64,000 bases of DNA, from contig SWBL01000002.1 in the NCBI GenBank assembly GCA_024195585.1, forward strand, positions 62,001 to 126,000, written 5' to 3'. This document shows, one piece after another, positions 24,054-34,118 of the stretch. Numbering within the stretch: position 1 is the stretch's first letter; each line of letters starts with the position of its first letter. The position numbers and the translations under genes are program-made. Source of the stretch: Aureobasidium sp. EXF-3400 (Eukaryota; Ascomycota; Dothideomycetes; Dothideales; Saccotheciaceae). The notes beneath the pieces were generated by a model. It made no database searches. It was not told the DNA's origin and was given only the letters and a program-made list of their open reading frames with translations.

Positions 24054-24548
24054 ATTGATTGCAGAGAAGGGATGTAGTATTTCTGATAGATTGTGATGTG
24101 TCGAGAGATACAAGGGTGTGAAGACTGTTGTAAATAGTAGAGATACATTGTGCGACTGAGAAGCAAAATATGAAGGGCCATAGTGCGATACCACTATGCC
24201 CTCACCATGATGTCCGCAGAGTGTCGGCGACAGCAGCTTCGGGCACGGTCTATCGGGCCCGTCAACTCGGGCCTATATATCGGTCGGTCGGCCCGGGATT
24301 GATGGCACATCCACGCCGTTATTCAGTCACCTCCACGTTTTGCCTCCACATCTGCATCTCCACATCTGTCCATCGTTCATGCTGCCAACCGATGTGCGTA
24401 TATTCCTTGTACCCGATCCTCGGTCGGGTGACTTCAGGGTCTAACGACCATCAACTACATAAGTACGTGTTACGCCGCCGAGATTGGCGGGTGGAATACA
24501 GCGCCCTCAGGTTGTTAGCATCATCTTTGCATTAGTCTCATAATCACA
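24054..24548. promoter_or_regulatory. shared divergent promoter, GH32(-) / MFS transporter(+), with phased CGG motifs
   Basis: 495 bp between the two start codons. A dense group of CGG triplets lies at 24225-24296. Three CGGGC motifs start at 24240, 24254 and 24268, exactly 14 bp apart, and further CGGs follow at 24281, 24285 and 24289. The middle unit also reads CGGGCCCG, an inverted CGG pair. CTATATAT (24273-24280) could be a TATA element. CGG is the half-site recognised by Zn2Cys6 proteins. A CCG-N5-CGG pair lies at 24413-24423. Confidence 0.6.
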
Positions 24549-26297
24549 ATGATCGGTAAACCACAGCACGTATATGCATGGCTCTTCTGTGGCTTTGCTG
24601 CTCTCGGAGCATGTATATATGGCTATGACGGCGTCTATTTCAATGGTGTCTCATCCCTGGTCAGTTGCCCGTCACCACAATTTCTAACATATCCTTACAA
24701 TGACCAGGACATCTTTGTCAAACACTTCGGCACTGAGACGACTGACGGCCAGTATAAGATCTCACCCTCAGAACTTTCTGTCATGACATCCATGATCAAC
24801 GTCGGAGAACTAGTTGGATCTCTCTCAGCTGCCCCTCTCAATGACCTGTTTGGGCGCAAGATTGTCTTCTTAATCGCGGCAGCCATGCTTGTGATTGGTG
24901 TCGTGCTTCAGTTGGTGACCTCATCTAGCAGAGGTCTCATCACAGGCGGAAGGACTATTATGGGACTCGGCGTAGGAGCTTTCTCCTCTACCTCGCCGCT
25001 GTATATTGCTGTAGGCACTGTCGTGTGATTACGATGAATTTTCGCTAACATCAGCGTCTGGGCAGGAGGTCGCACCCACTTCCATTCGTGGACCTCTCTT
25101 GATGTGTTGGCAGTTGACCATCTCGCTATCACAGATTCTGGCAGCCGCCATCACGAAGGGCATAGAGACAAACCAGACCACTCTTGCGTATCGTCTTCCA
25201 ATCGGGTTCCAACTTCTCTTCCCAGCTTTGGTCTTCACCTTTATCAAATTCGTACCGGAATCACCGAGATGGCTTTTGAGAGCGGGCAAAGACGAAAGAG
25301 CCAAAGCTGCTCTCCATGCTATCCACAAAGACGATCTGACATACAAACCTGAGCAAGACATTATCAGCCTCCAGGCAGCTATCGATGCCGAAGAAAGCCT
25401 CGCGGCCGAGTCTTCGTGGTTATCGCTATTGACAGACCCCATAGAGAGACGTAAGCTTGTGTTCTCGGCCGGTGCTCTCATCGCGCAACAGATCAACGGT
25501 ATTCAATGGTTCTACTATTTCGGCACCGTATTCTCCAAGGCTATCGGCTTGAAGGATCCCTTCTTGATGACGGTTATTGTCTTCCTCATACAGATTGTTA
25601 CAGTTTTTCTGGCTGTGCTTTTTGCTAACAAGATTCCCCGTCGACCACTCTTGCTTACAACCACCGCAATCATGACCGTTTCAATCTTCATCGTAGGTTG
25701 CTTAGGAATTCCTGGTAGTGATGTGAGCCCGACCTTTGGCAAAGTCATCATATCCTTCGTGATCATCGAAATCACAGCATTCAACTTTGCTTGGGGTCCT
25801 CTTGGCTGGACAATTGTGAGTTTTTTAAAGTCCGCTGGGGAGCCTCCCGAACAATTAAATTCCCCAAATGCTAACAAGACCTAGGCATCAGAGATGGCGG
25901 TTGGACGGAACAGGAACAAAATCTATGCCGTCGCAGTTGCAAGCTTCTGGATTACTGTCTGGGCCACAGTCTTCACTCTTCCATATCTATACTATTCGGC
26001 AGGTTTAGGCCCAAAGACTGGATTCATATACACTGGTCTTTGTTTCGTATCCCTCTCGTATGTCTACTTCTGCGTCGGCGAGGTGACTGGGCGTACCATG
26101 GAGGAGATTGAAGGCTTTTTTGCCAATGTAAGTTCCGCAGCCCTATATGTATTGCTCACTGCGCCAGAAAAACTGACCGCAAATCTTCTCTGAAGGGTAT
26201 CCCTGTCAAACAATGGAAGCTTCAACCAAAAGCTCAATTTCTAGAAGACACCAACTCTCTTTCCAAAGAGAGCGTACATCGGACTGAGAAAGTCTAA
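24549..26297 (+). CDS. MFS sugar transporter, 5 exons
   Basis: Plasma-membrane sugar permease of the sugar-porter family. Exons 24549-24659, 24708-25010, 25066-25815, 25885-26127 and 26196-26297 give about 502 residues, typical for 12 transmembrane segments. Family motifs in order: CIYGYDGVYFNGV in TM1; NDLFGRKIVFL; GRTIMGLGVGAFSSTSPLYI; EVAPTSIRG; FVPESPRWLL; QQINGIQWFYYF; a loop with PRRPLLL; EITAFNFAWGPLGWTI; and GEVTGRTMEEIEGFF, the degenerate PETKG-type motif. Intron 1 is 48 nt and frame-neutral, but its removal restores the usual TM1-to-loop spacing. Next to an intracellular GH32, it probably imports sucrose or a fructo-oligosaccharide for cytosolic cleavage (inference). Confidence 0.92.
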
Positions 26298-27003
26298 TAG
26301 ACAGACTGATGCGCCACAGAGGCGCCACTGGATGTCCTGTTCATCTGGACCCAGTCCAAAATCTGACTACCAAGGATGCGTTCGGCTGTCCAGGAACTGA
26401 ATTCCTAGCGAGGCGGCAAACTTGGTCTTCTGAGATGGAAAAAAGAAACCCAGGTGCAGCTATGAAACTTTGATCATCGCCTATGTAGGTGACATGTCAG
26501 ACATTCTCCCCACTGCCCCAGTCTGTTCGAACGATATTACTTTCGATGATTCGGTTCTGAGATGCGGAAGATATCCCGAGTGCTGAGTAAACTCCAAGAC
26601 TGTAGTGATTTTATTTGTTTTGTACAAGCCCTAATTGTTGATTACCAAGCCTGAAAATCCAACGTCACAACTGAAGAACCCTACCACGCTGAACACGATG
26701 CGGTTTACCTACCCAACAACGTCTGGATTGCGCGCTGTAGAATAGTCTCTGGGCTGCTTTGAAATCGAGTCAACAGCGGGCGATGGTTATGCCGCCGCCG
26801 CAAGTCTGCGTCTGCACTTCTAGGTAGATAGCGGAACAAATTCCACACCATCTGAATCACATATAGAATCCCTCGACGTCTTGCAAAGTCTGGACTAGCA
26901 AGTCATCAGATTCTCCATCCTCTAACTACTTCAATCAAACTCGTGAGTAACAAAATGTCCCTACCCAAGTGTGTTCGAAAACTGATATATCCAGTAATCC
27001 ATC
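26298..27003. other. intergenic
   Basis: About 0.7 kb with no supported gene. A possible 5'-UTR intron of the next gene runs from GTGAGTAAC (26943) to ATATCCAG just before 26995. Confidence 0.45.
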
Positions 27004-27411
27004 ATGTCCTTCCCCAACAACTTGCTAAGTCAATCAACATGGCGACAAGTAGGCTTCGGTTACGCCACTACAGTCTTCGCCCTCGGGACCCTAGCTCTCG
27101 TCTCTCCAAAGATTGCTGGCGAATCGCTCGGAGTATTCCCAACCACTCCCGAAGGCATCGAAACCGATGAAAGATTAATGACCTTTCTAGGGATTCGCGA
27201 TGTAGCTGTTGCGTCGACTCTATTCTGGTTCTACAAGGAAGGGAAGTCTGCAGAGATGGGTGTGTTGTTGTCGTCTTGGGTGGCGGTGTGTGTGGTTGAT
27301 ACGTGGGTGGCTACAAAGGGGCTGGGAGTATGGGGGAAGGGTATGGGTCCACTGTATGTTGGTGCTGCTGTTACTGCTTTTGTTGCGGCTGGGTTGGTTC
27401 AGATGCCTTGA
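27004..27411 (+). CDS. small four-helix membrane protein, DUF4267-like
   Basis: A single exon of 135 residues. Four hydrophobic segments are visible: VGFGYATTVFALGTLALVSP (about 16-35); VAVASTLFWFY; AEMGVLLSSWVAVCVVDTWV; and YVGAAVTAFVAAGLVQMP at the C-terminus. A conserved-looking FLGIRDVAVAS segment sits between helices 1 and 2, as in DUF4267 membrane proteins of fungi (from memory). Function unknown. The start at 27004 has a good context (CATCATGTCC) and lies just after a probable 5'-UTR intron. Faces VPS11 tail to tail. Confidence 0.75.
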   Translation: MSFPNNLLSQSTWRQVGFGYATTVFALGTLALVSPKIAGESLGVFPTTPEGIETDERLMTFLGIRDVAVASTLFWFYKEGKSAEMGVLLSSWVAVCVVDTWVATKGLGVWGKGMGPLYVGAAVTAFVAAGLVQMP

Positions 27412-27840
27412 TGTGAGTGTGGGTTCAGTTGTGCCTTTGATCACTGCTTCTCGAGTGGAGTAAAGACGAATCTGCTTTTCCCCTTGATGACGAGTTGGAA
27501 AGACAGTGTTGGTCAGAGAAAGACAGAGTCAGGATGCATCTCTGCTGGTATGCTTGTGCTCGTCAGATGACGGACTTTACATGTTTTCGAGACACTATAG
27601 CATCGCCATGCACCTGCAGTGTTTTGCTCGACGAATAAACTGCCCGGATCGAACCCGTGAGGTGCCCTTTCCCACTGCAGGACCCGCAGGACCATGCCAT
27701 GTATGGGTTTTCCGAAAGGCATAGAAAGGTGATATCGACGGCCCAAAAGGCTGTTGGTTCGAAAAGGCGATGGTCAATACCTTTTTACTGAAGCGACGAG
27801 TTACGCTTATTGATATCGACATCTCACACCTGCATCTACT
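27412..27840. other. convergent 3' flanks of the DUF4267-like gene and VPS11
   Basis: No gene seen. A TTCGATCC-like phrase near 27646-27656 is not part of a foldable tRNA. Confidence 0.5.
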
Positions 27841-30800
27841 CTACTCAACACCAGCAACCCCTCTCCCCATAACACCTCTACCGAACCACTCACTGACAGT
27901 AGCAAACTTATCCCTACTTCTACCCAACGCATCCATAAACAACTCATGCCTATCCGCACTCTCATCTTGTGCCCTTTTAATAGCCTTAACAGTCGCATTA
28001 TCATTCGCGCATTTGGGGCACTCGACATCAGAGTCTTCATCCCCAGCGCCAACATACAAACACCTCTCATGGAAAGAGTGTTTGCAGAGGAAATGCACAG
28101 TAGGCAAATCCAGAGGTGCACCACAAGCAGAACATCTGGTTGCGGAAAAGGAAACAGGTTTGGAAGCCAGAGTTTCCAATTCGTTGGCTTTGGCTGCTGT
28201 GTCTGTGCGGTACGAGGAGATGAGTTTGCGATTACTGGCGATTTCTGCGCGTTCGCGTTCGATGGTGCGGGAGAGGTATGTCTTAACTAGTCCCATCGTG
28301 GCGACTTTGCTTTGCGAGAGGGTTTGAATGACTTGGAGGGGAGCCATGAGGCCATCGTCGTCTATCTTTTTGAGTACGCTGTCGAGCTCAGACGATGCCT
28401 CGGCGAGAATTTCTTCGGTGGAGGTGAAGTAGGCTAGGGCGGCTGGGTAGAGTTGTGGTTCTTCGGGTCCGTATTTGCGGAGAGCTTTGATAGCGCTAGC
28501 AGTATCGTTTGCTGCTGTGTAGGAGCGGAAGATGTCGAAGTATAGCCCGCGCTGCTCTCTTACGAGAGTGGTACCATCTCGAAAGTTCGACAAATGTGAT
28601 AGCAGGAGAATGTTGGAAGTGCCCATACGTGTCTGCGATCGAAATTAGCATCATTCATCTCTGATATGAATCTTGATTGGAACTTACATTCTGTTCTTCA
28701 ACCAACTGTCTGGCCTTACTCTCCCATTTGACTTTGTCGTCACCAGTCTTCTTACTGGCGATCTGGAGGTACATCTCAAACAATGTAGTGTAGAGATCTG
28801 TCTTGTCCTCATCTTTCAACCCAGAGCTGGCAATGCAGGCCTCAAGGAAGGAGATGAACTCATCTGGGTGATCCACAAATGAAGAGAATGCTGCTCTTGG
28901 CTTCGGTACCTTGTACTCGACATATTCATCCTCAACAGTAGTCTCGATCACTTGCTGAGTGGTCTTGGTTCCTCCTGGCGTTCGCGGTACATCTGCACTC
29001 ATGTATGGCAGAGGTATCAAGGCAGCCAGATTTTGCACAGCAGAAGTTGCCATTTTTCCAATGCCTCCGGATTGTTGTTGCTCCGGAGTGATCTCCTGCT
29101 CTACTACTGCATCCTTCTTGGGTCGGAAATTACCTGTAAAGTAGTCGATGAACAGTTGTTTCGTGTCCTCTGAAGAGTGCTCGAGAAGTACAGTGCCATA
29201 TTTGGTAAGACTATCGTAAGCCTGCTCGGGTTCCAGACGCCAAATGTAAGCCAAGGCTTCGGCGTACCTCTTCAGGTCTTCGATCAGGATATCGACCACC
29301 AAGCCGTGCTCATTGTGTTTTCTGGCAAGGAATGCCGCCTGGTCTGAATAACCACTTTGACGACACATTGTAATGGCAGTGTCGAGATCGAACTTCAAGT
29401 CTCCAGGTGACTTGATAAAGTCCTCGAGCTTCTCAACATCCTTCAACTTTGCGTAGCAGTTCAGCAATAGTGTAGTGTGATCCGAAGAAGCTTTGTGGTG
29501 TTCATGCAACTCTTCCAGATACTCGATGAGATTGCGTATCCTTTGGTTGTCAAGGAATTTGCGGATTATTTGTGACGGCTCAGTGTTGTCGATAGCGCGG
29601 AGATATTGTTGCATGGCAGTATCGTAGTCTCCTTTGCGGTAGAGGTAATCACCATATTTGCGGAAGATCAGATTCTGTTGGACAACATCAACCTTTTCCT
29701 TTTGTGCCAAATTAATTGCTAGCACGAAGTATTCACGCTGATACAGGATCTCGAGCTTCTGTTGGAAGGTCTTCTCGGTGTACCGCAGGACTTTGCCGTC
29801 AAGTGTGATAATGTAAACCTGGCCCCAAGCAGAGAACAGAGCGTTGACCTGACTAGGCAAAGCCTCGGTATGTGCGATGAGCTTGAGATCGGGATTCAGG
29901 ATGGTAAAGTTGGAGGTACTGAAGAGATCATCTGCTTGACCACCACCGAAAGATCTCGTGGGAGCATTTGTCATGGTCTTTGGCGGCGAAACCAGCAGGA
30001 TGTAATCCTTGTACGTCTCGGTGAGCTTCTTGGCGCCTTCATAGGCATACGAGGCGACTCTGCCGCGCGGATTGTAAGCGTAAACAGCATCATCACGCGC
30101 AACAATGATGTCGTTGGAACGCGAGTCTTTGGTCAGACAGCCGACGGCGCAACCGTGTTCATCCAGCGTACGAGCAGGCTGACCCTGACCTTTTCCAGAG
30201 ATGATCAGAGTCGATATCCTGCTGGTGGTGGAGATGAATAGAGTGGTGACGTTGGCTTCCCTGAACTCCAGACCAGTGATGGGCTCGTCGGTCTCGAGTA
30301 CAGTACGCTGTTTTGTTCCTCGATCGTGGATGAAGTCACCTCTTATTACCGTGACAGCACCATTCGCGAAACCAACAGCGACTTGCGACAGATCGCGCAG
30401 TACGGCAAAAGCGGAAACTGGGAAAGGCTTCCTTCCATTGGTGACCGAGACTGTGGTGAGACAACGTGGGATGCCAGTCTTCTTATCGGTACGATCCAAA
30501 GCCCAGACTTTCAAAACAGGCTCATGAGGTAGGTCTTCGGCGATAGTAACGAGTAGCGACGAGTGGGGGATTTGGCGGATATTGGTTAATGCACCAGATT
30601 CATGAGCTTTCCATGATTGGGTGGTTTTGAATGCCTGGTTCAGGATACGTAGAGTGCCATCTGGAGAGCCGACATAGACGTGGTCGGGACTGGCGGTGAT
30701 GCAACTGACATTGCTTTGCTGACGATGGTCAAGGTCGGGTCTAAAGTTGGGTGGTCGGGGATGGAGATACCTCTAGAATGGACTTGTCGGCGTCGGCGAG

Positions 30801-30900
30801 CCTGATTGGAGTAACATCGAAGAACCGAAATGCTTTCCACTGCGTCTGTTAGAAGCTTGAATCATGGCGGGTCAACAGCACATACCGATGTCAGGGCCAT
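27841..30900 (-). CDS. VPS11: VPS11/Pep5, core subunit of HOPS/CORVET, 4 exons
   Basis: Vps11 is a class-C Vps protein that scaffolds the HOPS and CORVET tethers in vacuole and endosome fusion. Exons 30900-30886, 30845-30771, 30718-28688 and 28632-27841 give about 970 residues. The first exon is only five codons (MALTS); intron 1 is just 40 nt. The joined N-terminus reads MALTSTQWKAFRFFDV, then CITASPDHVYVGSPDGTLRI and VLKVWALDRTDKKTG, a beta-propeller start typical of Vps11. A helical solenoid follows (LVVDILIEDLKRYAEALAYI). The C-terminal RING-H2 (about 873-912) shows CSACGAPLDLPTVHFLCKHS, FHERC and CPKC. A divergent partner, the AT-hook gene, starts 217 bp away. Confidence 0.95.
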
Positions 30901-31117
30901 CTTGTCAAAGCCATGTCCTTGAGAGCAGCTGTTTGGGACTATGCGATGCGCGCATCGGCGAGGCCTCCGTCATCTCCGAGCCCGTCTTGGCAGCAGTTAG
31001 AGTGCATCATGTGATATCGCGGGGTCGCAACTTCCCACTGCGCGCGTCTTCCTTTGTGGATCTAGGCCTCAGTGTAGGCTGCGAGCACTAACAATCTAGC
31101 TCAATGTTCATTGCATC
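30901..31117. promoter_or_regulatory. 217-bp divergent promoter, VPS11(-) / AT-hook gene(+)
   Basis: Both start codons face away from this short spacer, so it must supply both promoters and leaders. No clear TATA. A GCATCGGCGAGGCCTCCG G+C-rich core lies near 30952. Confidence 0.5.
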
Positions 31118-33037
31118 ATGCTGCCTCGGTCCAGGGAGATCCTCGACTCGGAGGACGAAGATGATCTCGTTGTAGCTGCTCCTACCTTGGTGGCGACTAT
31201 TCCAAGCGGGGAAGACGCGCCAATTGACATGGATGTCGATCAGTCTACTGCTTCTACAGAAGAACTTCTACGACGAGCACAACTCGCCTTGATGGCTCCA
31301 ACCCAAGAAGACGCTCCTGTCGTCAACTTCTCTGACCTTGCCGCCACTTCAGCCGACACTTCACCCTCGAGCACACACAAGAAACGCCCATTGGACGACG
31401 CACATCCTCAGCCTCGTTCGTCTGGAAAGCTCAAGCGCATTAAGATTGTTACAAAGCCAGAACCTCAATATGAATCCACCGATCTCTCCAACCCATCTCT
31501 CATTCCACCTTTCGATGGCACGAATGATACCATCCCCGGTCCTACACTGCCATCCGCAGCAGGTCTCGACGTCCTAAATGAGGAGAAGACCCCGAAGACT
31601 CGACAGCGCAACTCGTCCCAGCAGCAAACCTCCTCGGCCGATCAAATGAATAGCCTCACCCCATGGTCAGGCACTGTTGCTGTGAGCAGTGATAGAACCA
31701 ATTCTGACGACGCCGCCATCGGCCTACCGAAGGAGATGTATGTCCCCAGACCCAGCCGTTCGAGGTCTGCACAGGTCGACACAAGTCAGATTGACTATTC
31801 CGTCGTTGTCGAGAAAACTGTAAAGAATAGCAGACCGAGGCGCTCCATCACAGACTCTGCCGACCATATCACCTCTGCGCCCATGTTTCCAGAACATCCC
31901 ATCGACAAGGCCCCCGAGTTCGAAAGACTATCGCCCACCCCCGAAGCTGCTCATCCGAAAGACTCAACGCATCCCACGTCCACCGTACCAGAACCGCTCC
32001 AGGCTTCTTCCTCAGCGACCAAGTCGTCCAAATCAAGCAAGAAAGCTCCTGCGAAACAGCCTGCCAAACGTGGACGCCCCAAGAAGAAGGTCGTTGAAGA
32101 CGAAGAAGACGAGTTGGCTCATGAAGATGATACTGTGATTGTGAATCCCAAAACACCTGCATCAGCTTCCAAGACAGAGGTTCAGGTCGTCATAGAGGCA
32201 AGACCTAACTCCGACTTGGCAGCCGACATATATGCCCGGCTTAAAGAGCATAAATCAAGAGAACCAACTCCAAAGCCACCGCAGGATCAACACTCGGAGG
32301 ATGACATGGCTGTACCGTCTCAGGCGAGTGTGAAGGACGAGTCCATGCTTGAAGCAGATGACGAGTCCGAGGATGAGATTGTGAAGCCCAGAAGCACTGC
32401 TAGGTCCAGAGCCAACGCCAAATCTAAAGCCAAATCGAAGACTCCGGAACCAGTTTACAAGGATGATGATGATTCTGAGCAAGAAGTCTACGACGAGTAT
32501 GCGGAAGAGGTGGTGAAACCAAAGGCAAAGAGCAAGGCAAAGCCTAAAGCCAAACCAAAAGCAAAGGGAAAGGCAGCAAAGGCTGTTGTTGTGCCAGATC
32601 CACCTTCGGACCACGGGAATGATGTCCCAGAACCGCCTCTAACAGATGATGACGGCGAATCAGAGGCTGACGGCGTCTCCGAAGCTGAGGAAGACTCGGA
32701 AGAAGAGTCGCCAAAACCAAAACCCAAGGCAAAAGCAAAAACAAAGGCAAAACCTGAGCCCAAGTCGAAAGCAAACGCAAAAACCAAAGCCAAAGCGACG
32801 ACTCCGATACCCGCCGCTGCGACACCCAAGCCACCCCCTCCTGTGCATGAAGCAGAAACAACAACATCTGTTCCTGTTGAGGTGTCCATCTCAGATGCAG
32901 TCGTGACACCCAAGGTCGCGACCGTGAAGAAAGATGCGAAGTCTTCCGCAAAACCCAGCTGGCAGCAGTCAACGTACCGTGTGGGTTTGAGTAAGACGCA
33001 GCGAATTCCTTCACTACTCAAGGTTTTTAAGAAGTGA
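31118..33037 (+). CDS. AT-hook-like, Lys/Ala/Pro-repeat nuclear protein
   Basis: A single exon of 639 residues. Acidic start (MLPRSREILDSEDEDDLVV); basic patch KKRPLDD...KLKRIKIV, a likely nuclear localisation signal; LPKEMYVPRPSRSRS (about 206-220); one AT-hook core KRGRPKKK (about 323-330); then long low-complexity tracts of KPKAKAK/KAKSKAK type alternating with Asp/Glu/Ser stretches; and a distinct C-terminus STYRVGLSKTQRIPSLLKVF. The acidic/basic alternation fits a chromatin-associated protein. The C-terminal RVGLSK-x-RI motif resembles, from memory, the RAD51-binding end of RAD51AP1, which suggests DNA repair, but this is weak. The ATG is placed at the first conserved-looking start; no intron is needed. 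Confidence 0.75.
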   Translation: MLPRSREILDSEDEDDLVVAAPTLVATIPSGEDAPIDMDVDQSTASTEELLRRAQLALMAPTQEDAPVVNFSDLAATSADTSPSSTHKKRPLDDAHPQPRSSGKLKRIKIVTKPEPQYESTDLSNPSLIPPFDGTNDTIPGPTLPSAAGLDVLNEEKTPKTRQRNSSQQQTSSADQMNSLTPWSGTVAVSSDRTNSDDAAIGLPKEMYVPRPSRSRSAQVDTSQIDYSVVVEKTVKNSRPRRSITDSADHITSAPMFPEHPIDKAPEFERLSPTPEAAHPKDSTHPTSTVPEPLQASSSATKSSKSSKKAPAKQPAKRGRPKKKVVEDEEDELAHEDDTVIVNPKTPASASKTEVQVVIEARPNSDLAADIYARLKEHKSREPTPKPPQDQHSEDDMAVPSQASVKDESMLEADDESEDEIVKPRSTARSRANAKSKAKSKTPEPVYKDDDDSEQEVYDEYAEEVVKPKAKSKAKPKAKPKAKGKAAKAVVVPDPPSDHGNDVPEPPLTDDDGESEADGVSEAEEDSEEESPKPKPKAKAKTKAKPEPKSKANAKTKAKATTPIPAAATPKPPPPVHEAETTTSVPVEVSISDAVVTPKVATVKKDAKSSAKPSWQQSTYRVGLSKTQRIPSLLKVFKK

Positions 33038-33419
33038 CAAATCTCATCTTTTTCTGTTTTCAAAGCATTGCAATGGTGTTTTTGGTGGCTGGATGGAGTT
33101 TTATTGCTTACTTGCATGGGCCAGGCATGGTAAAGGGACAAAGGGCAGAGCATGTGGGTGTGGGTTTTTCCTTTGACACGATCGCATGATACCCCTAAGG
33201 CTTTTTCGGTATATTTCATTTGGCTATGTACTCTGTATAGCTTTCTTCGAATCACACGAGCTATCATCATTGGTTGTTCTTCTTTCAGTGACGAAATCAA
33301 GAAAGGCTTTTTCAGACCTTATGGCATTGACACAGCAAACCAACCCAAGCAAAAAAGCACAATCCCCGCCTCCCAAACTCCAATCCCAATGCCTCTCTCT
33401 CCTCACAAATTCCCCCAAT
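33038..33419. other. convergent 3' flanks
   Basis: No gene seen between the AT-hook gene and the small coiled-coil gene. Confidence 0.5.
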
Positions 33420-33910
33420 CTATTGCTCCATCTTCTCACCAGCCTCTTTATCCTTTAACTCCAAATCCAATTTCTGAAATGCCGCAGATAAACTATCAGC
33501 CTCTTCCAATTGCTGTGCTCTCACCCCACTTAAGTCTGTTTTTAATCCTTGTGCTTGCATTTCTGCGAGGTGGGCGTAGACCATTTTTTGCACTTCTTTG
33601 TATTGTTTGCTTTGGGTGCCCCAACTTGTTGCTGCGTTGCGGAGGTTGACGAAGAGCTTTTTGGGTATTAGTTAGAAAAGTGATGATGAAGGTATTTTTA
33701 TCTCTCTTTCTTGAAAGGGATGTGGACGAGAGAGGGGTGATTCCAGTGTTTTGAGAAAGATGATACAGGTGGGAAGAAAGTGGAAAGAGGTTATAGTGAG
33801 TGAGATGTGATAGGTACATTTTCGGAATTGATCTTTGATTTGTAGTGATGATAGAATGAATTGTTGCTCACACATTGTAAGAGGTCGTTTGGTGATGAGA
33901 AGGATGACAT
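33420..33910 (-). CDS. small coiled-coil protein of unknown function, 2 exons
   Basis: Exon 1 (33910-33872) encodes MSSFSSPNDLLQC and ends at a GTGAGC donor. A 215-nt intron with a CTAAC branch site ends in AAAAAG. Exon 2 (33656-33420) encodes 78 residues beginning LFVNLRNAATSWGTQSKQ, then helical, heptad-like stretches (YKEVQKMVYAHLAEMQAQGL, RAQQLEEADSLSAAFQKLDL) rich in Lys and Glu. Total 91 residues. The phase-0 join is exact. The intron is long for this window, and a shorter first exon or another start remains possible. No family recognised; small acidic helical subunits of larger complexes look like this. Shares a 208-bp divergent promoter with DBR1. Confidence 0.55.
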
Positions 33911-34118
33911 GATGTGTTCAGAGTGAGGGTATAATATAATCGTATGTGGTGTGTGAATAGTAATCAGGAGGCAGTGACTTGGATGTCTCGGTGAAGAAGG
34001 TGCGGTCTGCCATGCCAAGACATCACTTTCCATGAGATGTTCCAACTCTCGACATCTTCTATTTCCATCAACTTTCAATTTTCGAAGTGGATCTTACATT
34101 GGAGAGCGAGATTTGACC
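33911..34118. promoter_or_regulatory. 208-bp divergent promoter, small coiled-coil gene(-) / DBR1(+)
   Basis: Short shared spacer with AT-rich ATAATATAATCG near 33930-33941 and no other visible element. Confidence 0.45.

Noticed and set aside
24054..24194. N-terminal extension of the GH32 frame
   Set aside because: The extra codons begin at GTG, not ATG, and lie in the promoter; the first ATG at 24053 fits.
24660..24707. Frame-neutral introns (also 57665-57715 and 59767-59820) as possible retained-intron isoforms
   Set aside because: About this many stop-free, multiple-of-3 introns are expected by chance among some 35 short introns; removal restores family spacing.
27640..27700. GGTTCGATCC-like B box suggesting a tRNA
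   Set aside because: Neighbouring bases do not form a T-stem or acceptor stem.
32488..33300. 270-codon minus-strand frame rich in Ala/Phe/Gly/Ser
   Set aside because: Mirror of the KPKAKA-repeat coding sequence, with no independent support.
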